Positions 12,716 through 27,500 of a stretch of 64,000 nucleotides of DNA are shown one piece after another (position 1 is the first letter of the stretch; each line of letters begins with the position of its first letter). Position numbers and translations under genes: made by a program. This DNA is from Enchytraeus crypticus (Eukaryota > Annelida > Clitellata > Enchytraeida > Enchytraeidae), in contig CAJHZI010000264.1 of assembly GCA_905160935.1 (NCBI GenBank), positions 310,001-374,000 on the forward strand, given 5' to 3'. Under the pieces are notes generated by a model. The model worked only from the letters and a program-made list of their open reading frames with translations. It had not been told where the DNA came from and ran no database searches.

Positions 12716-13199
12716 TCCTGCTGATCATTTTATCGCTAAACCCGCTTCTTCTGTCACGGGAACGTCCTTAGCTCAACGTAAGGCTCCGATAATCGCTTCC
12801 ATCCTCCCGGCTTTAGCATCGGATACGGTCCTCTTCGTCGTCCGGAGGTTTTGATAGAAATGAGTTTTCGGAACAGCTTAATGCATCGGGAAACATAAAA
12901 CACTACATTTATTTAACTATTCGTAGGATAATAGCAATGCGATATTAGTTCTATTTTCTATTTATACAGCTGCAACTATCTATCTTGTATTTCAAAGGAA
13001 AGAATGCTTTCCGATTGATATTGGATTTGATAGTACTAACGCTTAACTGAAAATTACTGAGTAAGGTTAGAAAGTGTTGCTAATCGAGATATTTTTTGGC
13101 AATTCCATGCTAAAATTAACAAATACAAGTAATATTTAAGCATCGAAAGGATATAAATGACGAAAGCTAGCTCTGCGTTTGCATCCTCCACTTACTTGA

Positions 13200-13440
13200 A
13201 TGTCTCAACAGCGCAATGGTTAGAGGTGTAGATAACGTCATGAAGTTTTAAATGACAGACGCTGAGGTGAATTGAACCCAGGTGGGTTCAAATCCCAGTA
13301 AAATATCGGACATTCACTGGACTGGTTATACGGAAAATGGAAAAAATTGTCCAACGGATTAAACATGTGGTATTAAAATCGATAGATATTAACATAATTG
13401 ATCATTTCACTATAATGTGTGTTATTATTATTATTACTGG
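13200..13440 (+). mobile_element. tRNA-derived SINE, family 2
   Basis: Head: a tRNA-like A box (GCGCAATGGTTAGAGG), an inserted segment with AACGTCATGAAGTTTTAAAT, then a B box (GTGGGTTCAAATCCCAG). Body: TCACTGGACTGGTTATACGG, AAACATGTGGTATTAAAA and a TTTCACTATAATGTG block, ending in a (TTA)n tail. A second full copy lies at 34306-34560, and pieces lie at 10664-10850, 43128-43195 (reverse), 45873-46050 and 46335-46390. It is a multi-copy pol III-type retroposon with a conserved central domain. Confidence 0.8.
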
Positions 13441-14319
13441 CCTCCAGTTGGAAAACTTTACGATACTCTATCGGGTTAGCCCACGGCGAAAAGAATTAAC
13501 ATCCAGAGAAAACGATTCGAATTACAATAATCTAAGGGTACTTTTAGTTTGCCAAAACTCTAATTGTGACTAACAGTGCTGTGTATAATAATAGAATAGA
13601 GTTCATGAAGACTTAATTTAATCTAATCATATATGAATATAAATCAGAAATCGAAGAAAGTAAAATGGGAGTCGAAGGTTTATAATGCACTACACTACGT
13701 CCCTCAACTAGTTTTAAATAGTCTGAATTTTCCACACGGAATTATCATACTGTGTAAAAGGATTATTCACAGGGCACACTGTCTGAACATCGCGCTGTAT
13801 TGATCGTGAGCGAGTGCGATTGACTTTTAGCGAAAGTTTTATTGAATTGCTGTACATTGAAGCAACGCAGTGCCGCCCCTTGGTGACATCGTTCATAGAT
13901 CTGGGAATATGCTGAGAGAAATCTGGTTTAATGTGGTCGCACAAAGACGTGCAATTGATTTGTTTACGAGTGGAGTTTTGTTCATTTCGGTTTACGAGTA
14001 GGTTCAATGTCCATTTTCGTAAAGGGATTTATTACTGGAATTACTACAGAGTAAAGTAGCTTATGTTTGAAAATAAATTTTGTTGATTTACTGAATAATA
14101 TGTAATATTATGGCTCTTCTTAGAACAAAAATACTTGCAATTGTTATTATTGCCAAGTATCTTGAAGTCTGACAATTTAATTCATATAAGTTTACAAATA
14201 TTTCTGGCAGGGTCATATTCTTGATACTTAAAAATTAATAGCCAAAAGACGTAGAATAGAATAGACTATAAGAAGTTGCATATAATATTTTAAATTCATG
14301 TAAAGCATCTATAGTAGGA

Positions 14320-14505
14320 TAACATGTTAGCATATACGGGTACATGTTTACATGTAAAGCATCTATCTACAGTAACATGCTAACATATAGGCCTACATGT
14401 TTATGTTAGCATTTTAACATGTGAATGTAAATATGCTAACATATACATGTAAGCATGCTGACATGTACTGATTAACATGCTCACATATACATACCTGTTA
14501 ACACA
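14320..14505. repeat. Degenerate tandem repeat rich in AACATGCTAACATATAC
   Basis: Repeated variants of AACATGCTAACATATACATG, in irregular units of about 20-40 bp. No coding or RNA feature. Confidence 0.65.
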
Positions 14506-14529
14506 TCTTGATCTGTCTCTTTAACAAAA

Positions 14530-14695
14530 AGTAACCCTTTATATATATTTATATGTCTGTATATATTATATATCTATAAACATCTATTTGTATGTACATG
14601 TAGATATACAAATACGCAGGTGCATATGTATTATACATAATATATGCATATGTATAACATATTATATATATAAATGTATATGTATATATGTATAC

Positions 14696-14743
<48 letters not shown>

Positions 14744-14745
14744 GC
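14530..14745. repeat. (TA)n / TATG-rich microsatellite
   Basis: TATA and TATG/TACA tracts ending in a pure (TA)n run at about 14699-14741. The Tyr/Ile-rich frame on the minus strand is only the translation of this repeat. Confidence 0.85.
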
Positions 14746-15104
14746 ATATTCTGATTTTTAAACGTTAGCGCACATTTCCTGCATTTACGTATATTTATTT
14801 TATGATCATATTCAAGCTATCCTGGAAGACAGATGTTGACGAATGTCATTATGGTACAGTAGGAAGCGCAGACCCGTTCCTCTCTGCGAATAACAGTAAT
14901 AGCGACATTAAGCTTGCTCATTTATAGAAGACGTCTATCCGATAAAAATTCTTAATCCATAGGGAATTAATTTTCTCTTATTGGTTTCAGAGGACCTATT
15001 TCGCGGTCATAATAGGTTACAGACAAAAGAATGGTTCTTATTTCGCATAGTAGCCTATAGTATATTTTTTTATTTTACTATTATTTATTTAAATTCTTCA
15101 TGGA

Positions 15105-15367
15105 AGAGCTCGTGGAGCAGTGGTAGAGTGCTCGCCTCTTGAACGGGAGTTCCCGAGTTCGGGACAGCCTTGCGACGTTGATTTCACTTCCAAAGCAAGA
15201 CTAAAAACCTTGTCGTGTACACTTGGTGGTGTCACACCGATCGATAGCCAACCATAACGGTAAATTTCATATCTAGTCCCCTCCGTGTCGACCCCGAAAA
15301 GGGATATACGGCATGCTAAATGGTAGTTAGTATTTTCTAATGATTGGATTAAATATTTTTGGCTCAT
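15105..15367 (+). mobile_element. tRNA-derived SINE-like element, family 3
   Basis: Starts with a very good A box (CGTGGAGCAGTGGTAGAGTG), an anticodon-arm-like CGCCTCTTGAACGGGAG and a decayed B box (CCGAGTTCGGGACA). It continues through about 190 bp of non-tRNA body (for example CCCCTCCGTGTCGACC, CCCGAAAAGGGATATA). No acceptor stem pairs, so it is not a functional tRNA gene. I see only this copy in the window. Confidence 0.5.
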
Positions 15368-16259
15368 TATAAGTTTATATAAGGTAAATTCTGAAGTTTC
15401 TCTTAAGGGCAGAATAACATTATAACTGGAAGATTAATTATTTGTTCTGGATCTGTAGTCTACGTGGATAGGTCGGACCGTAGGCACATGTAACTAGGTA
15501 GGTATTGCCTGAATTGTTTACTTAGGTAACAGACTAATTGATCCAACGCAATGGCTACATTATCCTCTTATCATATTGACTAAAGAAATTATACCACTTC
15601 ACTTTGAATAGATTTAATCCCGAGTATCCCGATTTTAATTTCTTCTTGGAGAGGCTAAACTGGTGTCAACTGTTGTATATGAATGAGAATGGATAGCAGT
15701 CAGGAGTTTTAATTAAGCCATATTCACGTGCATTCATCGAACTTCCATGACGCATCTATGTCGATAAACAAGCGATTAGTGCAAAGAGTTGCCATTCTGA
15801 TCAATCACACTCTCCATCAATACTCGAGATCGATACCGAATTACATTCCTTTAATAATTACCCGAGGCTTTCCTCGATCGGCTTTAAATCTGGTGGCCAT
15901 AATAAAAGAGCGAGCTTTTATTATGTCGGCGAACATAAAATAATGTTCTGCTAGTATTATCATTAGTGTTTGTATTTTATTCTCTTGCAAAGCCACATTT
16001 GTACTATGTATACATTTGCTGACGCTCTTTTGATGACAGGATCAGCCGTTCATATATTGTGAGTCGTCGATAGTGTTGTCAAGAGCTGACTAACAGAAAT
16101 TAAATAAATTTTATGAATTATTGAAATATATAAACTAGATCGAGGTATTTTGGATTCTTCTTTAATTTTAAAAACTAGGAAAAGCTCTATTTAGTGCAGT
16201 AAGAAAAATGAAATTTCTATAATAAATTTAATGAAATTCTTGTTATTTGTTAATTTCAG
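15368..16259. other. Region upstream of the cysteine-rich gene; possible 5' UTR
   Basis: No coding exon recognised. A splice-acceptor-like AATTTCAG sits directly before the ATG at 16260, so a non-coding first exon of the cysteine-rich gene may lie upstream, but I cannot place it. Confidence 0.3.
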
Positions 16260-16308
16260 ATGGATATTAATTTAGTTGCTTTCTTCACAATACTAATGGC
16301 GAATCTGG
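16260..16308 (+). CDS. Cysteine-rich gene, exon 1: signal peptide
   Basis: Starts at the ATG immediately after AATTTCAG and ends before GTAAGT in phase 1. It encodes 16 residues plus one base, strongly hydrophobic (NLVAFFTILMANL). A signal peptide alone on a phase-1 exon is common in modular secreted proteins. Confidence 0.7.
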
Positions 16309-19300
16309 GTAAGTAACTTGAGTTGTATCTTAGTGCTGAAAACCGAACAAATTATTTTAATTAAATTTTTCGATATTACACAAAAATATTTCTGTGTATA
16401 ACGCTACTCAACATTTATATGATTTATTCTAATGTTATCTAATGACAAATCATAATTTTGCATAAAGGAGTAAGGTATCTTCCAAAGTTGATAATTATAT
16501 TAAACAACGTTGAACATATTAATTATTATTATTAGAAGACCATAATGTTCAGGAGTATGAATGAGTTACAATAAAGTTAGCGAGTACATTTGTAATTATA
16601 AATATTTATTGAATCTATAATTAGTATTGACTACAACAAGGATTAAATTAAAAAATAGAAAGAAAAACAGCTGATTATACTGATAAAGCAACAAAACCTT
16701 TGTTATCAGTATCTGAAAGCGTTTTTGCAATTACAGAAAAATAGTTACACAGTTAACAAATAAATTTCAATTAAATTGTTGACTCCACTAAAGTAGGAAA
16801 AAGTAAAGGGAAGTATGGTATAAAAATTACTACATTTTTCAATGTTTAGTTTACTTTAGCTAATTGCATTAACTTGCATCAGTGCCGGTGATTTGCTTTC
16901 AAAGCAGTCGACACATCTCAATATGAACTCACACTTCTTAATGCTCGCGCTGCAGTAATTAGATTTTGAATCCTTTCTAATACACAGTTGAAGAGTTTGC
17001 AATAATTGCTGTGAATAATTTAAAGATATCCAAAAATAATTCTAATTTCGTTATTGTAAATTTAATGGAAAATTTCTCTTTGAAAAGAGTCACCATTGTG
17101 GCAAAGGTTTTGAAGGCTTGACTTTTAAACATTAGATACAAAAATATGCCGTAGATGATATTTGAGTGCATATATGAGATACATTTTAACTATTATTGCC
17201 TTACCATTGCATGTATATCGTAAAACAGAGTTGTTAAATTTAATATAATTTGCATTACGGCTGAAGCCAGTGGCGATGCCGGTAAGATACTCGATCGTGG
17301 ATCAATATGTGCGGGGATCAAATCCTGGGCTGGCCCGTCTGTGACATCGCTTTCGAGTGAGGAATCTAATGTTGACTTTAGCTTTACCTTTTACTAATTG
17401 CGTTGATTGAGTCCGGGCAAATTAGCCATTAATAAATTAGCTGTGTGACTTGGTAATGCAACTAAAAAGCGCTTTTGCGAAACAGAAATTTCTATCAGCG
17501 GTTGTTTCCAATTATTTTAATCGCTAAATTCACTTTTAGATCACTCAAGTAATGCCATCATATGATCGAACGTGAAATTGAATTGAGTAATGTTTTCATT
17601 GATCTGAAAGCTTCAGTAAAGTGATGACGAGAACTCTGTACGTCAATGCAGCAGAAAACATTAGCATCGGCTTAGGAAATGTTTTGAGTAAACGAGTGTA
17701 CATGTTTCAACTTTAATTAACTTTCCGCTGATCTCCTATCGCACGGACATCTCAATGGCTTCCACCGTTATCAGATTGCTCTATGTTCATACTAAAAGCT
17801 TTCATTTTGAATTCGCAGATAATAATGTGTCTCTAATGAAATCAGCACACGCATGGTTATGGTGTCGAGTTAGACATTACGACCTATAATTCTGATCTAT
17901 CATTCTAAATTACTGACCCGGTTCTTCAAAACATACCATGTTGTTTAATAGGAACACAATATATTTTGGCTTTTTGCTACAGTCGTCCAGAGCATATCTT
18001 GCAATGTTTAGGTCTGGTAGATTTAGATTAGAAACGAGAGATTAGATAGGAGAGGTATAAAGAGATAGATAAATTAGAATTATCCCGCCCCTAGCTAAAT
18101 TATTGTGATTATAAGTAAGATGGCGATGATGAGACAAGATTAGCTTACATTATATTAGACTCTCCTATTCCTTAATAGACGTGCGTATATAAGCATGCTA
18201 ACATTGATATATTACTTTATCATAAATATCCAGAAGTCTGATTTCGTAGAATTTTTCTTTATTCGAATAATATTATTGCCCAATAGTATAGCACTATTCT
18301 ATATGTAATTATACGGTTTATCATGACGTTTTAATGATTAAAAGTCCGGGCATTCTCAATATTCTGCATTCAACTACACGTAAGAAATTTTGAGTGGCAT
18401 AATACTGAAGTACAAGTACTCTGTATCAACAGAAGAACATTACAATGATACTCTGCTCGTTCGTTGAACGAGATCATCAGATATTATTTGTGGCGCTATA
18501 CGTCGAGAAGAATGTTTTAGACAATTAATGATAACGAGGAATTAGAGTGGAAGAGTCCAACTCTTCGCTGTATTCCGATCCGGAAGTCTTTGCTTATTGC
18601 TATTTGTTTAGTTCTCTCTCTCTCTCTCTCATTATTATATCTCATCACTACATCTCTCCTTTATGTCATTTTATAGTTTTTCATTTCTCGTACCCTGAGA
18701 GTTGGTTGATGATTAACTCAAGATTTTTTCTTGTGGGATGGTTAAGCAGGAACTGGAGGTCCGATAAAGAATTGCAGAATAATTAAGCAACATTCTTATA
18801 TAGGGTTCCGGTAGCGATTTAGTATATAACCTTGCACAGTCAACTTGAATTTGGTCTGATTAAGAAGTTGTTTAACGACATAAATACATATTCATTAATC
18901 ATTAACAGCTCTCTCTTTTTCTAGGATTGAAGATTAGCATTGCTCCATTTTATGTGATTGATTTGTCTTTTCCGTTTGTCTGTAGGCTGTCAACTAGATT
19001 GGGTATCCATATCCTCATTAATGACCTAGTGTCTGTATGTGCATATTTTTACCTAATTTTATGTATGATGTACAAGATTCATAAATAAACATAGGTCTCT
19101 CTCTCTCTTTCTTTCTCTCCCTCTCTCTCTCTCTCTCTCACTCGCTGCTCCATCATTCCCATAACCATGTATTAACATTAGCAGGGCTCCATCAACATTA
19201 ACATGGATCTGTCTTTCAAGATGCCAACAACTCTATTAATTCCAGAACTAAAGAACATATATTAGCAGTGATTCAATGCTTCAGGCAATAGACACCAATT

Positions 19301-22300
19301 AGCAGTCAAGTAGCTCTGCTAGCCTACGAGATAAGAGGTACTGGTATATTGAATGAGATATTACAAGAAAAATTACTAACTTACAATTTCATAGTGAAAA
19401 ATCGTAATGGGTGAGATTGGTGAATGATAAATGAACAGTATGTGATCCTGACAATGATTATAAGACTGTGAATAGTGGATGAGTAATATGCAATAGACCA
19501 ACGATTTTGCTGTGTACACTGAGAGTGTCTTTAATATTCAATGGGAGAGGAATCTAATCGTACAATCTTACCAATTTAGTTCAAATGCACAGCCAGTCTG
19601 TGGTCGAGAGATCATCTCGTAACGATTCCGTATTGAATCAGATGCGTGGATTGAATATCATAACTCATCCGTTTGTTAAATACCCTTTCGGACTTCGAAA
19701 TTAACTTTCAGTTGGTTTCTTTGCCATTCCCCTGCCATTTAAATAATTATGTGCAGTATAAAGGCAGGATACGGATTTATAGATCCATTGCAACTGCAAT
19801 GACTTTTAGCCTAGCTCTAGATAAACCCAGCGCTGCCACAAGCGTGTCCAGGCCTATTACTATCAGATTACGCGCTGCAAGATCGTCCTGCCGCTACTTT
19901 ATATGAATATGGAATAAGATCTGAGCGCTGGAGAGGCGGAGTCAGTACGTGGCTGGGAATCCTAATCCATTGCAATGATCCCAGCATCCTAATGTACCTT
20001 ATTCTTTCCTTTCATTATTCAGATAGACGTAAATATATTTCGAGTACAGTTGAAATTTAGGAAAATTGACAATTTACTGATAATAATCATACATTAGAAA
20101 TAAAACAGTTATCGATTATTTGCATTCCAGATATTCCGGCAGTGTTGATATTTTAATGTCAAACCTTTTCTCTGCTCTGCAATATTTACTGCCAATAAAA
20201 CTGTCAGCACTATTAAGGAAATAATGTTTGTTAATACTTTCAACTACTTTAGCCTTTTCTGTGTGCACATAATAAAAGTATAAAATTCGTGCTAATCTAC
20301 TATACAAACTTCATTCTTCAACTCTGAACGTGAATAACAATATCGCATTGCTAATATTCAAGCACAACGTTTTGATTAAGGCATGTATCTCGCTTTGGTG
20401 TATCTTCGCACAGGCTTCGGTCAATTGATGCCATCCTACTTGATGTTCTTGAAGTTCATACATCACTACGTGGACGCCTTTAGTTCGGTGCTGTTTGCCT
20501 CCTATACTCCTAAGATGCGCTTCTATTCTTCTGTTTCATTTTTCGTAAAGTTCTATTAACATACTTTTTCACAATAGATTACTTTTTGACTACTTTAAGC
20601 TCATTTAATCATTATCATTTTATATGTTAATTTTGTCTTAGCTTAATACAGAACCGTTTGTTCATATTGCCATTAGTTTTCAACGCAGCGCAGCTGAGCC
20701 GATAAGCAACTTGCCAACAAGCCACTGGGTTGAGGCGGTGGTTTGTTGGCAAGTTGTTGGACAGCGAATCTGTAGGTGCAGTTAAAATCCAATGCTCTCC
20801 CCGTTACTGACATAGTATTCAAGCAAGAGACTGACGTTAAACTTGGCCTTAGCCTTAACCCGGATAGCGTCTACATATGAGGAAATGGGCGTTAAAGCCC
20901 AATGACTTTAACATTAAAAAAACTATACGTTTAATGTCTATTTCTTTACCGTGTTGACAGATAAAGCAAGGCTTTATCTCTCGTCTTCATCCCATTGTGT
21001 GATGGGATGGGACCAATAATACTGAGAAATTTATCCTAACATTTCAATTAATAAATGTGTAACTGCTTAAATATGGCAAATATGATAAATATTTCAAGTG
21101 TTTCAATTAATTTAGCCCTAAACTTGAACCTACTACGCAAGAAATAATTTATTCTTAAATATGCTCTCAATCACAAATATGTTCATCTTTTCTGGAACCT
21201 GCTGGAGATCGAATGGTAACTCGTTTGCCTGATTAGCAAGATAGCGCGAGTTTTAACTTCAAATCCTATCAGACTACATCTGACAGAACATCTATAGTAC
21301 GGAACACTGGCGTTAAACTTAGATTTACAGTTTTATTTGTAACTGTTTCAGGTAAGTGCTGGCACAGCTACAACGGCTTGGCTCCGGCTTGCCAGAGAAA
21401 TTCAGACTGTGATAAATACGGACGTCATCAGACGTGCATGTGGTTATATGAAGGTTTGTTAGTAATTTGAAATATAAATAATTTAAATGCAGAATGCACT
21501 GAATTGCTTATCACAATTAGGTCTAAGCGAATAGTTAAGTTCAAAATTATGAAATCCATATCCCCTTCTCAGTAGGCCCATTTAATATGCATGGTCCATA
21601 TATCAAATGGTCCAAAATGCATTTAGCTCCGCTGTCACGACCGAACTTGGATGGTACTAAAACACGAGCCGTTATATCTAATAGGTTTTTATGTTACGGA
21701 ATAATAATATTTGTACCGAATATAAAATATTAGAGAGAGAGATAGATACAAAAATGGTGTCAGTTTAACGCCAGTTATATACTAAAAGGCGTTTAAGTAT
21801 AAGTTGCCAGAGAAAATTAAGCTAGATCTTCATTTTATTTTTTAAATCTGGCTTTTAATATAGTAAATAAAATGTAAACTATCTTTCAACTTAAAAATAT
21901 ACTATAGCCTCAATGTTCATATTGCGAAATACATGTTTTCGATATTTAACAAGCTTTAGTATTTTGATTGAAAACCAAATGCATTGGTATAATTGCGTAA
22001 TAGTAGTAAATTTATGGTAATACACTCGCTTATCTCGAAAGACTCGAATAAGCAAATAAAATCTTCAAATATTCACAGATAGAAAGCTAAAGCCGTGTTT
22101 AACGCCCGCTTTCGCAGGCATGTTAGTACGGGTGGCGAGAACTGGATATGAACCCGCATCTAGTAATTCTGCACCTGATTTGTGGCGCCTAACTGATCAT
22201 GCTATTTTATCTAAAATTATCAATGAAAACTACCTCATATTCTTTTCCTATGGGCAAAGGTTAAAATGTGAATGTGTTAAAGGCTTTGTCGTTATGATAG

Positions 22301-24503
22301 AAAAACAAAAGAGATGGGTGTATGAGGGACCAGAAGTACAATTATTTTGCAAATGTATAAATGATTGATTTGATTTGTTTAAGGTTGTGAAAATGGTCAG
22401 TGCAGATGTGATCCTGTAAGAACAATTCAACTTCCTAATGGGCAGTGCGTTCCGTGTAAGATCTTCCACTATATTTTCTTAAATTTACTTAGAATAATAA
22501 CATTATTCTTATTATTGTTGTTGTAATTATTATTATTATTAATATTATTATTATTATATTAATATTAATATTAATATTAATACTAATATTATAAAAGAAG
22601 GACTTTATTTAATTAATAGAAAGATTAAAAAGGCATGTTTAAAATAATTCCTCTACACTCTTGAAGGCCGCATTTCGCCAATGTACCATGAACTCAGACA
22701 GCATTAAAGCGCTAGAGTGCAATGGACATGCGAAGCCTATTGTTATTATTATTTATTTATTTATTTACTTTATAATGAATAGTATTATTATTGTTGGTGT
22801 TGGTGTGAGAGAGAGAGGATTGAAGAAGGTCTATTCGTATCCCGACCCTGGTTAAACTGGGATTTTATGGAAGATGGTGATGATAACGATGACTATTATT
22901 ATTATCGAGTTGGTGTCACGATGCAAAAGATAATCATGGACAGCATAATGCTGGAGATCATGTCCAACAGAACATCTCTCTAGATCTTCAGGTGCAACAC
23001 GGTGTTGAATATTGAATATCATCATGGACAATACGGTACGGAATATAATAATAGCCAAGAATGCAATAGATAACATGGTGGTGAATTTTTCATGGACATT
23101 ACAGTGCTCCGTTCATCATGGACATCACGGTACTCAATAAGTACACAGTGCTAAATATCATTTTGGACACCGTGTAGCTCATGGTCGTCAAGGACTACAC
23201 GTAGCTCAAGCTCCTTATCATGGTGAACATCATCCAGGTCACCACGGTACTGATGACGATCATCAGTAAAATTGTTTTAAAAGGTACATGCACTTAGAAG
23301 GCATTGACTTAGACCTATAAATTAAATACTTAAAGAGCAAAGAGGTGTTCCTAGTTCAATCTTTCATCCCACTTTTCGTCATTTATTAATGTCAGGCTTA
23401 CCGGTTAAATTATCTACAGTTGCCCTATTTAGCTATGATTTTTGTGAATTTGTCACGTCTTTTATGAACAGTGTCGAATTGTTACATTTGTATCTACATG
23501 TATACGCATATAATCTTACTTGTAAAATGTCTTTTGTTTTAGATACTTTTATGTTTTAACTCACTAAATTTTTTTGACGCATATATCGAACGTAAATGAT
23601 TTGTTTACTCGAGATATGTAAGTGCCACCTGTGGGCCTTCATTTCCGTTCTTTAACTACGTCCATGATATCATCCTTGGACCAGGAAACGGAAGTTAAAC
23701 TTTTATTATTGTTATTTATCTTACTGTGCTCCTGTTCATGGCAATGTCTATGTGCGTATGAAAAATACAATTTGCCTAAATAATAATAGTAATAATCATG
23801 GACATTTCGGAGTTGAACATGTTGTTGACCTACATTATGGTTTAAATCATCACGGCATGTGGTGCACTGCGCAAGCAACCAGAAAATCAAAGCCAGAATT
23901 AATAGCGACTGTGAAATTAGAAATCGAACGCTATAGACTCAATCGCCAATTTGAAAATCACGCCGAGTGTAGTTAAAACCTTTCCTCTGAAAACGTTAAA
24001 GCCGGAGAGTTTCAAAACATCTTCTTGGTCAACTAACAGAGAATTCAAAACCTAGATCAAATGGATTTTAGCTCTCCCTGAAACCCCTAACATTTTATTA
24101 ATAATAATAAGAATACACTATTAATAATAATAGATTTAATTATTATAATAATACAATCATAATAATTGATGAAAAATAAATTTAAAAAAGTAATAATACT
24201 AGTAGCTGTTACTGGTGATCAACTGTGAGAAAGTTTTCTTTAGCTGCGACTGTCTATTGCTCGCCAGCGTTTCAATTCTGTCTGTTTCCAGGGAAAATTG
24301 GCTAATGCGGCTTCCCAGAGTGTTGAGGATTTATTTAAACCGCTTCATTTTTTAACTTTTAATTAAATAAAATATCTCTTTAATCTTATTTTTTATTAAC
24401 AATTATAAACAGTAAGAATAAATAATAAATATTATGCCTAATAATAACACAGGCGAAAATTCTTCATTGATGAGCTAGTCAAGAGTGCTATTGCTGTTAC
24501 TGG

Positions 24504-24560
<57 letters not shown>

Positions 24561-27500
24561 TATCTTTATATAGCCCTCCGAATTCTAAATGAATTCTGAA
24601 TGAATTTTGAAGTCTGAATGAATATATAGCCCTCTGAATTCAGAAATGCAAATTCGAATGTCGAATTATTACGATGTTTTGGAGAAGACTATCTTTATAT
24701 TTAAAGCGATTTTCTTTATATTTAAAGTGAGTTTTTAGTTCTTTCTTTTATAATCGTTAATGTACTTTCCGCCCTTCGAGTGGGTTGAAAGAGCTTCATT
24801 AGAATTTAGTTAAGTATTGCATTGATGCTGTTTGTTGTGAATTTTTAATCTCCTTAAAACTTCACCCTTCGGTTTCTAGTAATGTATGTCAGAGTGGCCG
24901 TTGAAGCATCATTAAAACTACTTCACTTTAGAGATTGAGTTAAAATATATTTCTATTACATATAGACGCTTCAACGTTTTAATATTAATGCCACATCGTC
25001 ACACTTATTTCCCGTCTCTAATTCTCTTTAATGAGCAATCAGTCACAATATTCACCATTAGTGTCATTGTGAAGTGGATTGTAGACATTTTGAAGAATAA
25101 AATTTTGCTATACGGGAAGCCCTCTTGAAGTGAACACTAGGGTTAGAGGCTGGTGGAGGGAGTAATTTGTAGCCAAATCAGAGAGTGTTGGACTGACTCA
25201 ATGAGCTTTGACTTGTAATTACTTGATACTTAGTTTAGAACGAGACCACTGGCACTTTTAATAACATTCAGCTGACACGCGATATCTTTCTACTCTAAGC
25301 TCAGTTGAATAATTCTTTTAAGATACATGCACAAATCTCTGTAGTGCTCTTACTGATGGCGTGCCTCAGACACACATTTTTACATTTTTGCCTAGTGTAT
25401 AACCTAGTGTTTAAACGACAGAATAAATTAATTAGTTGGGTCGCGAAATTATAGTAGTAACGGTTGAATGCTTATTTTTAAATCTAAACTTGGATGAGTG
25501 GCAACAAGTTTATCCTACCAGAATAACTTGAATGCCTATGCTAGAATGTATTGTCGACTTAGTGTTTAACGTCAATTTCGTCGACAAAAGTTCATCAGCA
25601 GCGACTATCTCATATATTCTACGAAACTTATAATCCTGAGCACAATGTTTGGATTGGCAGATTCATAAACAAAAAATCTAATCTTTTACTCATAAACAGT
25701 TCAGATCGATCTGATAACTGTATTGGGCTATAAAAGTTTACAAATTTGTCAAATGCTCTCTCATTGATTAAGAATAAGGTAAAACATAGTTTGATCACTG
25801 ATATTTTATGTAATTTTAGATGTCATATCATTTCCAGTGTATATAACATTGCGTTACATCATTAAGTATTCAATGGCTTTAATCATGAAGACTAGTAGTC
25901 AATGGCTTTAAGCATGACGTATTCAATGGCTTTAATAATTCTTTAATTGTTTGTAAATAATATTTGGCTGTGGGTTCGGGGCATATTTCAGTACCTACTG
26001 ATCTTTGTGTCCCACTTAACTTTCTCAATTTCTTGTGAACGATTGCAACTTGCAAGCTGACTTTGATGAAATAAACATGATTCTGATTCTAAAACGGTTT
26101 GAATAGTGTTTAACCATGAAAGATCAAATATTTATCACTATTATTTCTAATTAGAGGTTCAAACCTATGGTAATTATTGCCATTTTATTGCAATATTTTA
26201 AAATATTAAATTGCTATGCGAAGTCCTAATTTACGTTAATTACGTAGAGTAGATAATTTATAACGTCTTTTGAAAGTTTATAAAATGGAGAAGAGAATTC
26301 TAGATTCTATAACTTGCTTTTCTAATAAGGGCCACTGGAAAAGCTAGCGACGAGAAATAGCTCTATGAACTTTATTAGTATTAATATATTGTCAAGTTAA
26401 TTTTCTAACCGCACATTTGATTTAACAAAGCATCAAATTTAATACGTTTGACTACTTTTATATAATATTTGCAAAGAGGGTGTACAGGAATCCATTAATA
26501 AGAGCATAAACAAATTCTTAACTCTCGTCATTTTAGAAATTTAAGGCAATCTTAACGGCAAATAAACATTCTCCACGGCTGCATCTATTGCCTAGTATCT
26601 AAAACTAGCAATGGAATTGGTGCTTTCGTCGGCACCAATAAATTGAGATGTAGCATATTCCGTGGCATTTACAATTGAATATGACCAACAGTAGGGTTGT
26701 GTTGGGCTTGACTTGGTCATCGAGCTTTGCCGGCCTTCCATCCCGCGGGAGTTAAGTCGAGGCCTTGAAAGGAATCAAAATTATTTCTTATTTCACAAGA
26801 CTGGCGAGTGTCTGGGGATTTGAAAATTCAATTATTCGTCAAGTCGAGATTTTTCCAACGTCTATAGATATTGGCTCAGAATAAAATTATAAAAGTTGAG
26901 AATTGCTTTCTGGAATGCGAACAAGTGTAACATAGAACTATGTCAGAAACATAGATGCTCTTAGTGATACGCAACATCAGCAGATGATTTACAATGCAAC
27001 AGATACAAAATTACTCTACAATAACGGCTTACTTATAGGAATGGCTCATGGCTTACAAATGAATTGTTATCTTGATTGATCTAGCTCTTCCTGTATAACT
27101 CATTCAAAAAATCTAAGAATTAGCCTACTCATTCTACTTGCATTCAACTTTAGCTGAATCTTTAGTTTTTATCGTTCATAGACTAATTATTATTTACTAC
27201 GCATTTCTAGAGTAGATGTCAAATACCCAGCCATTAGATCCAGATAATATGTTTCAGATAATTAATAAATGAATTTAACCGCCGAATCCTCTGCCGAAGG
27301 CCATGTCAGAGCTCTCAGAATATTTCTCGTAATAAGTAAATTTAGTGTAATAGTAACTATTCGACATTCGGATGTACATTTTCACTATGGAATAAGAAAA
27401 TTACTGCTGTAGGTACTGATTGCAAATCAATTATTCTTAGCATTTAACTGCAGTGTGGTTCTTTGTAGTACGCACGGGGTCTTGCTTTCATGTAATGGTA

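Noticed and set aside
12439-12854. Ala/Val-rich and Leu-rich frames around a CTG-rich tract
   Set aside because: Degenerate trinucleotide repeat; no flanking domain or splice support.
15105-15180. Possible functional tRNA gene
   Set aside because: The A box is good, but the B box is decayed, the acceptor stem does not pair and the sequence continues as a SINE-like body.
22120-22368. 82-codon plus-strand frame near cysteine-rich exon 3
   Set aside because: Its first part is the reverse of a tRNA-like SINE and the rest shows no domain.
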